7,582 bases of DNA from Hyphomicrobiales bacterium (GTDB lineage Bacteria > Pseudomonadota > Alphaproteobacteria > Rhizobiales > Devosiaceae). Under the pieces are notes generated by a model. It was not told the DNA's origin, ran no database searches, and saw only the letters and a list, made by a program, of their open reading frames with translations. Location: positions 1-7,582 of the forward strand of contig JALWTJ010000138.1 in the NCBI GenBank assembly GCA_027082895.1, written 5' to 3'. Shown piece by piece: positions 1 to 5,897 of the stretch. The number at the start of each line of letters is the position of its first letter. Within the stretch, counting starts at the first letter, position 1. The translations under genes and the position numbers were made by a program.

Positions 1-1
1 C

Positions 2-952
2 ATGGCCCTTGCCCAGGTAGTGGCCCGCCATGGACATCAGGCATTGCTGCTGGCCCGGTCGGAAAGTGTGATTGCCTCGATCCGGCATTCCCGCATCCAT
101 CCGGCTCTGGGGACGGACATCGAATTGTCCGACAAGGTCGTGGCCGGATCCGATCCGGTGGCCCTGAAAGATGTGGATCTGCTGGTGCTGGCGGTTCCTG
201 CACAGGCCAGCCGATCGGTTCTTCGGTCCCTGTCCGATCTGGCTGGGGGACAGGTGCCGATCGTGGTAACGGCCAAGGGATTCGAGCGGGACAGTCAGGC
301 GCTGCAGAGCGATATTGTGGGGCAGGTCTGGCCGAACGCGGTGCCCGTTGTTCTGTCCGGTCCCAGTTTTGCACGGGATGTGGCCCTTGGTTTGCCAACC
401 GCTGTCACTCTTGCCGCAACGGATGCCGAAATACTGGAACGGGTGGCGGCATTCTTTGCCGGCCCGGCATTTCGTCCCTATCTGGGGGATGATCCGGTGG
501 GGGTACAGTTGTGCGGGGGGCTGAAGAATGTCTATGCGCTGGGAAGCGGGGCCATCGAGGGGGCCGGGCTCGGCCTTTCGGCCCGGGCGGCGTTCATCAG
601 CCGGGCGGCAGCAGAAATGGGGCGCATGGTGGATGCCTTTGGCGGCAGGCCGGCAAGCGTTGCCTCTCTGGCGGGGATGGGGGATCTGGTACTGAGCTGC
701 AGTTCTTCCCAATCGCGCAATTTCCGGTTCGGGCTGGAGTTGGGCCGAGGGGGCAAGACGGCGGACATTCAGAACCGTCTGGGATTTCTGGCCGAAGGGG
801 TGGCAAGCACCCCGGTGGCCCGGGCCATGGCGGCCGGGAAGGGGGTGGATGCCCCCTTGATCCGCGCGGTGGCGCAGCTATTGTCCGGTCAGACCAGCAT
901 TCAGACCATTGTCAGAGACCTGATGGGACGTCCGATCAGGCGGGAGGGATAG
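2..952 (+). CDS. gpsA: Glycerol-3-phosphate dehydrogenase [NAD(P)+], 5'-truncated by the window edge
   Basis: Cytoplasmic enzyme that reduces dihydroxyacetone phosphate to sn-glycerol-3-phosphate, the backbone for phospholipids. The 316 visible residues carry the family blocks in order: VVTAKGFE (about 88-95), LSGPSFARDVALGLPTA (about 118-134), the GGLKN block whose lysine (residue 175 of the visible part) matches the catalytic lysine, and SLAGMGDLVLSCSSSQSRN with its following RFG. The ATG at position 2 is probably internal: the visible N-terminus aligns to family sequence just after the GxGxWG dinucleotide-binding loop, so about 15-20 residues lie upstream of the window. The C-terminus is complete, and the TAG is followed after three bases by the next gene, which implies co-transcription. 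Nothing in the visible part looks damaged. Identity is very secure; only the start is unknown. Confidence 0.96.
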   Translation: MALAQVVARHGHQALLLARSESVIASIRHSRIHPALGTDIELSDKVVAGSDPVALKDVDLLVLAVPAQASRSVLRSLSDLAGGQVPIVVTAKGFERDSQALQSDIVGQVWPNAVPVVLSGPSFARDVALGLPTAVTLAATDAEILERVAAFFAGPAFRPYLGDDPVGVQLCGGLKNVYALGSGAIEGAGLGLSARAAFISRAAAEMGRMVDAFGGRPASVASLAGMGDLVLSCSSSQSRNFRFGLELGRGGKTADIQNRLGFLAEGVASTPVARAMAAGKGVDAPLIRAVAQLLSGQTSIQTIVRDLMGRPIRREG

Positions 953-955
953 AAG

Positions 956-1240
956 ATGCAATTTGTCATTATCGGAGATGACGGGGAAGGGGTGCTGGAA
1001 AAGCGCAAGGCTGCCCGTCCGGACCATCTGGCCTACTGGAAGGGGCAGGGTGCCCGTTTTCTTGCGGCCGGGCCGTTCGTGGACGGGGCGGGGGTGCCCA
1101 CGGGATCGCTGATCGTGATCGAAGCGGACAGCCGCGAGCAGGCCGAACAGCTGGCGGCGGGCGATCCTTATGTGACGCGTGGCGTGTTTGCCCGTTACAC
1201 GGTGCGGGGCTGGAGCTGGCTGTTCGGTCGGCCCGAATAG
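956..1240 (+). CDS. YciI-like (YCII domain) small protein
   Basis: A 94-residue protein of the YCII family, which adopts a dimeric alpha/beta ferredoxin-like fold with a proposed His/Asp active site. The sequence shows the expected N-terminal strand (QFVIIGDD), a helix with RPDHLAYW containing the conserved histidine (H24), AAGPF (37-41), a strand GSLIVIEA (50-57), and GDPYV containing the conserved aspartate (D70). It ends with an aromatic strand VRGWSW. Length is normal for the family. A GGGAGG ribosome site (942-947) sits inside the end of gpsA, 8 bases before the ATG, so translation is likely coupled to gpsA. The biochemical role of these proteins is mostly unknown; some relatives act as small hydrolases or dehalogenase-like enzymes. 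I infer family membership only and cannot name a substrate. Confidence 0.88.
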   Translation: MQFVIIGDDGEGVLEKRKAARPDHLAYWKGQGARFLAAGPFVDGAGVPTGSLIVIEADSREQAEQLAAGDPYVTRGVFARYTVRGWSWLFGRPE

Positions 1241-1280
1241 GCCCCGTGCTACAAGTCAATCGAACCTGCGGAGAAATATC

Positions 1281-1697
1281 ATGGCCTACTGGCTGTTCAA
1301 ATCGGAGCCGGGCACCTGGAGCTGGCAGGATCAGGTTGCCAAGGGCGCGCCCGAACAATGGGATGGGGTGCGCAACTATCAGGCCCGCAACAACATGCGC
1401 CAGATGCAGGTGGGGGAACTGGGGTTCTTCTATCATTCGGTGAACGAGAAGCGAATTGTGGGCATTGTGCGGGTGGCAGCGGCCTGCCATCCGGATACAA
1501 CTACCGATGATCCGCGCTGGGAATGTGTGGATGTGGAGGCAGTTCGCCCCCTGCGGGTGCCGGTGAGCCTTGAACAGATCAAGCAGGAGCCGGAATTGGC
1601 CGACATGGTTCTGGTGAAAAATTCCCGCCTGTCCGTGCAGCCGGTGACGGAGGCAGAATGGGTTCACATTTGCAAAATGGGTGGAATTGATCCATAA
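1281..1697 (+). CDS. EVE domain-containing protein (THYN1-like)
   Basis: A 138-residue stand-alone EVE domain, a PUA-like fold related to YTH and PUA domains and thought to bind modified bases in DNA or RNA. The characteristic features are all present: YWLFKSEPGTWSW at the N-terminus (3-15), WDGVRNYQARNN (27-38), the strand GELGFFYHS (45-53), IVGIVRV (59-65), a VDVEAV strand (83-88), and SRLSVQPVTEAEW (115-127). The conserved tryptophans and the SRLSVQPV loop belong to the proposed base-binding pocket. I place the start at 1281 because GGAG at 1270-1273 lies 7 bases upstream and the protein then begins exactly at the family N-terminus; a longer frame from 1179 would overlap the YciI-like gene. 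It is separated from that gene by 40 bases and is probably in the same operon. The ligand is unknown. Confidence 0.93.
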   Translation: MAYWLFKSEPGTWSWQDQVAKGAPEQWDGVRNYQARNNMRQMQVGELGFFYHSVNEKRIVGIVRVAAACHPDTTTDDPRWECVDVEAVRPLRVPVSLEQIKQEPELADMVLVKNSRLSVQPVTEAEWVHICKMGGIDP

Positions 1698-1711
1698 GGG
1701 GCACGCGGAAC

Positions 1712-1728
1712 TGCGACAAAAGGTCGCA
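1712..1728 (+). other. Short hairpin between the EVE and DUF1761 genes
   Basis: TGCGAC (1712-1717) and GTCGCA (1723-1728) form a perfect 6-bp stem around a 5-base AAAAG loop. There is no T-run after it, so it does not look like a terminator. It ends 6 bases before the GGGAGG ribosome site of the DUF1761 gene and could set mRNA stability or translation of that gene. A function is not shown, and a stem this short can arise by chance. Confidence 0.3.
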
Positions 1729-1746
1729 AGTAATGGGAGGCACCAG

Positions 1747-2157
1747 ATGTTGAACATGGGCGTGAACTGGCTGGCGGTCCTTCTGGCGACGATTGCCAGC
1801 ATGGCTCTGGGCATGGTGTGGTACATGGGGTTTGCCAAGGCATGGATTTCAGCGACGGGAAAAAGCGAACAGGAACTGATGGGGGAGGGAAAGAGCCCGT
1901 CCCCCTTTGTTTTTGCAGCGCTTGCCCAGTTCGTGATGGCTTTTTTTCTTGCCAATCTGGTGCCCGGTGTCTGGGGAAGTCTTTCGGCCTACAATGGGGC
2001 AATGACCGGTCTTTTTGTCTGGGGCGGGTTCGTGATCACGGCCATGATCATCAACCATCGCTACCAGAGCATGAGCTGGAAGCTGACCCTGATCGACGGG
2101 GGATACCTGCTCGGGGTGCTGGTGGTGCAGGGAGTGGTGATCGGCCTGTTCGGTTGA
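1747..2157 (+). CDS. DUF1761 family four-helix membrane protein
   Basis: A 136-residue inner-membrane protein of unknown function, matching the DUF1761 pattern: VNWLAVLLATIASMALGMVW at the N-terminus followed by a short FAKAW element. Four hydrophobic segments are visible at about 7-28, 53-73, 85-104 and 115-135, with a short polar loop rich in Lys/Glu/Ser (about 36-52) between the first two. The glycine/tryptophan pattern GMVWY at the end of helix 1 is typical. A frame open from 1681 would overlap the EVE gene; I chose 1747 because GGGAGG (1735-1740) sits 6 bases before it and the first helix then starts near the N-terminus. An ATG at 1756 is a weaker alternative. It lies 49 bases after the EVE gene and directly before a terminator, so it is probably the last gene of the gpsA cluster. 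No partner or ligand can be inferred. Confidence 0.82.
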   Translation: MLNMGVNWLAVLLATIASMALGMVWYMGFAKAWISATGKSEQELMGEGKSPSPFVFAALAQFVMAFFLANLVPGVWGSLSAYNGAMTGLFVWGGFVITAMIINHRYQSMSWKLTLIDGGYLLGVLVVQGVVIGLFG

Positions 2158-2158
2158 T

Positions 2159-2181
2159 CCGGGGGCCTGCTTCCGGTTTTT
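2159..2181 (+). terminator. Rho-independent terminator of the gpsA–DUF1761 cluster
   Basis: CCGGGGG (2159-2165) pairs with CTTCCGG (2170-2176) to give a 7-bp stem including two G·U pairs, with a CCTG loop, immediately followed by five T residues (2177-2181). It starts 2 bases after the DUF1761 stop codon and lies before the convergent small gene. The G·U pairs make it moderate rather than strong. On the opposite strand the same region has no T-run after a stem, so it would not clearly stop transcription of the minus-strand gene. Confidence 0.68.
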
Positions 2182-2218
2182 AGTGCGCCGGGCACAACGG
2201 TTTTCGGGGTGTTTTCTG

Positions 2219-2455
2219 TCAGAAATCCGATGTCAGACCCTTGACTTCCCAGTCTCCGAACCGGGCCGGGTCCAGGCCGCCGCGCCCGCCCTTTTCCCGG
2301 GGCGCCATGCGGGTTCGGGCATCGATTTTTCCGCGCCTGTTTTCGGCTTCCTCGAGGGCGCGCCGGGCCGCGGGGGATATTGTGGAGGTGCCCGGTTTTT
2401 TCCGTTCAGCGGCGGGTTTCCGTGCCGGTTCGGATTTTGCTGTTGTATCGCTCAT
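2219..2455 (-). CDS. sdhAF4: SdhAF4/DUF1674 family protein (succinate dehydrogenase assembly factor 4 homologue)
   Basis: A 78-residue protein with a basic, low-complexity N-terminal half (Ala/Lys/Glu/Arg/Ser-rich, about 1-50) and the diagnostic C-terminal block EKGGRGGLDPARFGDWEVKG ending in TSDF (about 54-78). That block, with GDWE and the terminal DF, defines DUF1674. In mitochondria the homologue Sdh8/SDHAF4 binds the flavinated SDHA subunit and helps assemble complex II; a matching cytoplasmic role in bacteria is inferred by homology. I chose the ATG at 2453-2455 because a longer frame reaching 2653 would run into rsmB on the other strand. The ribosome site is weak (GGAT on the minus strand). 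The gene is transcribed divergently from rsmB and convergently with DUF1761. Its association with rsmB, often also near htpX, is familiar from alphaproteobacteria; htpX is not visible here. Confidence 0.9.
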   Translation of the reverse strand: MSDTTAKSEPARKPAAERKKPGTSTISPAARRALEEAENRRGKIDARTRMAPREKGGRGGLDPARFGDWEVKGLTSDF

Positions 2456-2507
2456 GGACAATCCGATACACCGGCCGGGGGTTGGGCGGCAAATGAATTC
2501 TGAATGC

Positions 2508-2550
2508 CGCTGATATCGGCGCGGGCTTGTCCTTACGGACAAGGTTCCGC
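2508..2550 (+). promoter_or_regulatory. Dyad and hairpin in the divergent sdhAF4/rsmB intergenic region
   Basis: The 131-base gap between the two divergent start codons must hold both promoters, although I find no convincing -35/-10 pair for either. Two symmetric elements stand out. CGCTGATATCGGCG (2508-2521) is a 14-base near-palindrome centred on GATATC with one mismatched pair. CTTGTCC (2526-2532) and GGACAAG (2537-2543) then form a perfect 7-bp stem with a TTAC loop, and GCGG (2521-2524) can pair with CCGC (2547-2550) to extend it past a small internal loop. There is no T-run. The hairpin lies about 44 bases upstream of the rsmB ATG, so it may be in the rsmB leader. Operator or leader function is inference. 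Confidence 0.35.
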
Positions 2551-2586
2551 CGGGAGTGATCTTCCGTTTATCGGGAAAGGTGGCAG

Positions 2587-3990
2587 ATGGGCAGCAAACC
2601 GGCAAAGGGGCCTGTTGCAGGACTTGAGGTTCGTCAGAAGGCAGCCGAGACATTGCATCGGGTGCTGGGGGGGGAGGTGTTTCGTCCCTTTACGCCGGTG
2701 GATCTGGCGGGGGGGCAGGATCGGGCGCTGGCCAATCGGCTGGTCACGCTGGCCCTGCGCCGGCATGGGCACCTGAATCTTCTCATGGACCGGTTGCTGA
2801 AAAGGGGGGTGCCGCCCCGTAGCGGCCTGTTTGAAGCCCTGTTGCGCATCGGGCTGGTGCAACTTGTGTTCATGGACCGGGCGGACCAGCATGCGGCGGT
2901 TCATCTGTGCGTGGAAGCGGCTAAGCGGGACCGGCGGGCGCAACGCTATGCGGGGGTGCTGAACGGGGTCTTGCGGCAGGCGCAACGGCATCCGGAGATG
3001 GTGGACGAACTGGGCATGGCGGAGCTTTTCCCTTCCTGGTTGCAAAAGAACTGGCGGCGGGCCTACGGGCCGGACATGCTTTCGGCTTTCGGTAAAGAAC
3101 TGCTGGCTGGTGCCGCACTGGACATCGTATGTCCAACCGAAGGCCTGCCAGAGGCGGCGGACGGCAAGGCGCAGGGTCCGAAGGAGCAGGATGGGCAAGA
3201 GGCTGCCGTGCGGAGGGATGGTTCGGCATGTGCCGCACTGCAGGCCCGGCCCCTTTTGGGGTCCGTGTTGCGGGTGGAACACCAAGCTGCCCCGGTGGCG
3301 CAGTTGCCCGGTTTCGTTGAAGGGAAATGGTGGGTGCAGGATGTGGCCGCGTCCCTAGCCGCGCCCCTGTTTCGCCTGAAGACGGGCGCCCGGGTGCTGG
3401 ACATGTGTGCGGCGCCGGGAGGCAAGACGGCGCAACTGGCGCATCGCGGATTTGCGGTTACGGCGCTGGACAGGTCAGAAGACCGGTTGCAGCGGTTGCG
3501 GCAAAACATGGACCGTTTGCATCTGGACGTACAGGTCGAAAGGGGGGATGCACGGGAGTATTTCGATTCCGGGGGGTTCGAAGGGGTGCTGATCGACGCG
3601 CCATGTACTGCAACCGGCACTTTCCGGCGGCACCCGGAGGTGCTCTGGCATCGTTCCCAAAGGGATGTTTCCAGCCGTGTGGACCTGCAACGGGCGATCA
3701 TTGCCAACGGGGTGCGCAATCTGAAACGGGGCGGAGAATTGATTCTTTGCGTGTGTTCACTGCAAGAAGAGGAGGGAGAAGCGCAGGCGGAATGGGTTAT
3801 GCACACCTTTAATCAACTGGTGCCGTGCCCGGTCAGCAGTGATGAAATCGGGGGCGTGGAAGGCGCCATATCCCCCGCAGGGTGGGTCAGAACCCATCCG
3901 GGGCTGCATGTTCCGGGTCCGCAAGGGGGGAGCATGGACGGATTTTTCATTGCCCGCTGGCGTCTTGATGGTGTCCGGGACGCTGTTTGA
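2587..3990 (+). CDS. rsmB: 16S rRNA (cytosine(967)-C5)-methyltransferase RsmB, with an enlarged linker
   Basis: Cytoplasmic SAM-dependent enzyme that methylates C967 of 16S rRNA. The 467 residues contain an N-terminal NusB-like RNA-binding domain (about 12-145), a linker, and a Rossmann-fold methyltransferase domain of the NOL1/NOP2/Sun type. Diagnostic motifs: GKWWVQDVAAS (246-256), SAM-binding VLDMCAAPGGKT (270-281), acidic strand end VTALDRS, DAPCTATGT holding C340 (the release cysteine, C325 in E. coli), the RRHP block, and CVCS holding C390 (nucleophile, C375 in E. coli). The C-terminus ends with MDGFFIARW as in the family. AAAGG (2576-2580) precedes the ATG by 6 bases. The segment around residues 183-222 is longer and more Gly/Glu/Gln/Lys-rich than I expect between the NusB-like and methyltransferase domains. 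The gene contains runs of 8 G (2667-2674) and 7 G (2709-2715) but is intact. Confidence 0.96.
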   Translation: MGSKPAKGPVAGLEVRQKAAETLHRVLGGEVFRPFTPVDLAGGQDRALANRLVTLALRRHGHLNLLMDRLLKRGVPPRSGLFEALLRIGLVQLVFMDRADQHAAVHLCVEAAKRDRRAQRYAGVLNGVLRQAQRHPEMVDELGMAELFPSWLQKNWRRAYGPDMLSAFGKELLAGAALDIVCPTEGLPEAADGKAQGPKEQDGQEAAVRRDGSACAALQARPLLGSVLRVEHQAAPVAQLPGFVEGKWWVQDVAASLAAPLFRLKTGARVLDMCAAPGGKTAQLAHRGFAVTALDRSEDRLQRLRQNMDRLHLDVQVERGDAREYFDSGGFEGVLIDAPCTATGTFRRHPEVLWHRSQRDVSSRVDLQRAIIANGVRNLKRGGELILCVCSLQEEEGEAQAEWVMHTFNQLVPCPVSSDEIGGVEGAISPAGWVRTHPGLHVPGPQGGSMDGFFIARWRLDGVRDAV

Positions 3991-4025
3991 GCAAACATGT
4001 GAGTGGTGAAAACACGCAAGATGGG

Positions 4026-4063
4026 TGATAATATCGATTCCTCGGGGGGCGATACAATTATCA
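4026..4063 (+). promoter_or_regulatory. AT-rich hairpin in the leader of the heparinase-like gene
   Basis: TGATAAT-ATCG (4026-4036) pairs with CGAT (4050-4053) and, after a 3-base ACA bulge, ATTATCA (4057-4063): 11 paired bases around a 13-base G-rich loop. This AT-rich patch contrasts with the GC-rich surroundings. The stem ends 16 bases before the ATG of the heparinase-like gene. GATAAT at 4027-4032 could alternatively be a -10 element, but the hexamer at the proper upstream distance (TGGTGA) is a poor -35. A 5-codon frame, ATG at 4066 to TGA at 4081-4083, overlaps the gene start in the ATGA arrangement. The element could be an operator, a leader structure or a weak terminator; the sequence does not decide. 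Confidence 0.4.
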
Positions 4064-4079
4064 ACATGAAGCGATCCGA

Positions 4080-5717
4080 ATGATCTTGTTTGGCCGTTGG
4101 CGCTCAGGCAAAACCGTTATCGACAGGACGATCACGTCAGCGATGTTCCGCTGGACGTGGAGCGGTCTGTCGGATGCCGAATATCTGGGGGTTCTGCGCG
4201 AGTTCCGGCCTGCGGATGCCGAGACGGTCCATGAAATGATGGATGGGCGCTACCTTCTGGCCTCCAAGCTGGTGGATACGGGGCGGGTGTCCCCATTTTC
4301 TCCCCATATCCAGCATGCATCCAGTTTTCATCGGCGCTGGCATGACGAGTTGCATGGTTTTTCCTGGCTGCGCCATTTCAACGAGGCACGACAGCCCGAA
4401 CAGCGGGAGTTTGCCCGCACCCTGGTGCTGGACTGGATCGGACGCAACGGGGATTTTGATGCGGACAGCTGGGGGCTGACCCTGACGGCCCAGCGGGTCA
4501 TGAACTGGCTGCGCCATCTGAACCTGTTGGCAGAAGGGGCGAGCCGGGAGCAGAACAAGACGATTTTCCGGGCCATTTCCACCCAGGTTCAGGCCACCAA
4601 GCTGCGTGCTCCTTACGCGGTTGAGCGAATCGATTCCCTGATGGCCAACATTCTGCCGGTTGCCGTTGCCCTTTGTGATGGTAGTGAAGAATCCCATGTC
4701 AAGCAGGTGACCGAGAACCTGTGCCGGCAGCTGGAAATGCATCTGGATGCGGACGGTTTTTTCCTCTCCCGCAATCCGGCAACGCAACTGGTTCTGCTGG
4801 AGGAACTGGTTTCGATCCGGCTGACCCTTTCGCAACGGTCCAAGGAACTGGTCCGGAAACTGGGTGCGATCATCGACAGGATGCACCTGGCACTGGACAG
4901 TATTACCCTGACCACGGGTGAGCCGGTCTATTTCAACGGGTGTGGGCAATTGCCCACGGAACTGATCTTTGCCGTGCAGACCCAGGGCAATTTGCGCCGG
5001 CAGGGCAATGTTGCGGTTTCGGGCTACGGGGTGATCAGCGAGGGGGATGCCATTGCGGTGCTCGATGATGGGCGGGTGCCGCCCGCCCCTTATGCCCGGC
5101 AGGCCCATGCGGGGGCGCTGGCGGTGGAATTCAGCCATGGGCGTGATCTGGTATTCGGTTCGTGCGGGCCGGCACCGGAGGAATTGCGGGAATCCGCGGA
5201 TCTGTTCCGGGCAACGGCTGCCCATTCCGCACCCACGGTCGATGATGAACCTGCGGCCCGGTTTGCCCATTCGGGGGTGCTGATGTCGCACGGGGAGAAG
5301 CCGTTTCTCCAGGTGAGCGGGGAGGGGCCGGAAATCGTTGCGCGTACGGGGGCCTATCGCTCGCGCTATGGCATCGAGATCGAACGGCGGGTATCGCTTC
5401 TGAGCGGCGGGGATACGCTTGTCGGGCAGGACCGCATCCTGGTGCCGGGGGGGCGGCGCAAATTCGCCGGAACTTTCCGGCAACGCTTCCATCTTGCTCC
5501 GGGTGCGGTTGCGGAACGCTCCGAGGGGGAGCAGATGATCACCATCCGCATGCAGTCAGGGGTGGTGTGGACGTTTCTGTGGGAAGCGGCAAGTGCGCAG
5601 ATCGCCCAGAGCGTGCGGCAGTCGGCCCATATCGGGTATCACCGGACGCAGCAGATCGTTCTGGAGAGTGAACTGGGACGGGATGTGGAAGTGGCCTGGA
5701 TTTTCACGTTGCAATAG
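4080..5717 (+). CDS. Heparinase II/III family protein, substrate unknown
   Basis: A 545-residue protein with the layout of alphaproteobacterial heparinase II/III-like proteins: a helical N-terminal half (alpha-toroid type) with HDELHGFSWLRHF (88-100) and WGLTLTAQRVMNWL (131-144), then a beta-rich C-terminal heparinase II/III domain (about 300-540). That domain shows YFNGCGQLP (284-292), QAHAGALAVEFSHGRDLVFG (341-360), ATAAHSAPT (378-386), VGQDRI (448-453) and FHLAPG (470-475). No signal peptide or membrane segment is apparent, so unlike secreted polysaccharide lyases it is predicted to be cytoplasmic. An in-frame TAA at 4029-4031 and the lack of other start codons after it make 4080 the earliest start; the ribosome site is poor, and M22 (4143) is an alternative. 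At the site where relatives usually have His-Asp-Gly-Tyr I read RTGAY (422-426). The family's position between rsmB and purH is recurrent, but its function is unproven. Confidence 0.88.
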   Translation: MILFGRWRSGKTVIDRTITSAMFRWTWSGLSDAEYLGVLREFRPADAETVHEMMDGRYLLASKLVDTGRVSPFSPHIQHASSFHRRWHDELHGFSWLRHFNEARQPEQREFARTLVLDWIGRNGDFDADSWGLTLTAQRVMNWLRHLNLLAEGASREQNKTIFRAISTQVQATKLRAPYAVERIDSLMANILPVAVALCDGSEESHVKQVTENLCRQLEMHLDADGFFLSRNPATQLVLLEELVSIRLTLSQRSKELVRKLGAIIDRMHLALDSITLTTGEPVYFNGCGQLPTELIFAVQTQGNLRRQGNVAVSGYGVISEGDAIAVLDDGRVPPAPYARQAHAGALAVEFSHGRDLVFGSCGPAPEELRESADLFRATAAHSAPTVDDEPAARFAHSGVLMSHGEKPFLQVSGEGPEIVARTGAYRSRYGIEIERRVSLLSGGDTLVGQDRILVPGGRRKFAGTFRQRFHLAPGAVAERSEGEQMITIRMQSGVVWTFLWEAASAQIAQSVRQSAHIGYHRTQQIVLESELGRDVEVAWIFTLQ

Positions 5718-5897
5718 GGCCACGGTGGCGAAAATTGTCATGCATATTGTCGTTTCACCTCTCTTTTTTCCGCGGGCAGTTCAGTTTTGGATTGCCATTG
5801 ACCGGCGCGATTTCTAAACGCTGGTCGTGCAGGGGTTTCCGCGATTTCCGATTGCCGGGGGGCCTTGTCGAACAGGTGTGGGCAGAAAGGTGCAAAC
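5718..5897. other. 180-base intergenic leader before purH
   Basis: No gene is visible here. The stretch contains ATTGTC twice, 12 bases apart (5734-5739 and 5746-5751), in an AT-rich patch around TGCAT, a run of six T (5764-5769) without a stem before it, and two copies of CGCGATTTC (5806-5814 and 5840-5848). GATTGCC also occurs twice (5790-5796, 5850-5856). TTGACC at 5798-5803 resembles a -35 box, but no good -10 follows at the right distance. The gap is long enough to give purH its own promoter. I find no purine-riboswitch-like structure by eye. Confidence 0.35.

Noticed and set aside
969..1955. A 328-codon minus-strand frame crossing three plus-strand genes
   Set aside because: It spans the YciI-like, EVE and DUF1761 genes, has no recognisable domain and no matching ribosome site, while the plus-strand genes are clear family members.
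2183..2195. GTGC...GCAC stem as a terminator for the minus-strand sdhAF4 gene
   Set aside because: The stem is only 4 bp and on the minus strand is followed by TAAAAA rather than a T-run.
2183..2513. Plus-strand frames over the small gene region (2183-2503 and 2241-2513)
   Set aside because: They are antisense to the DUF1674 protein, whose C-terminal GDWE...DF block is diagnostic; the plus-strand translations are Gly/Phe/Arg-rich and resemble no family I know.
4137..5492. A 451-codon open frame on the minus strand
   Set aside because: It lies entirely inside the well-supported heparinase-like gene, is rich in Pro/Arg/His/Gln without recognisable motifs, and is the expected antisense shadow of a GC-rich gene.
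5719..5729. GCCA/TGGC stem just after the heparinase-like stop codon as a terminator
   Set aside because: A 4-bp stem with a 3-base loop followed by GAAAATTG has no T-run; it is too weak to call.
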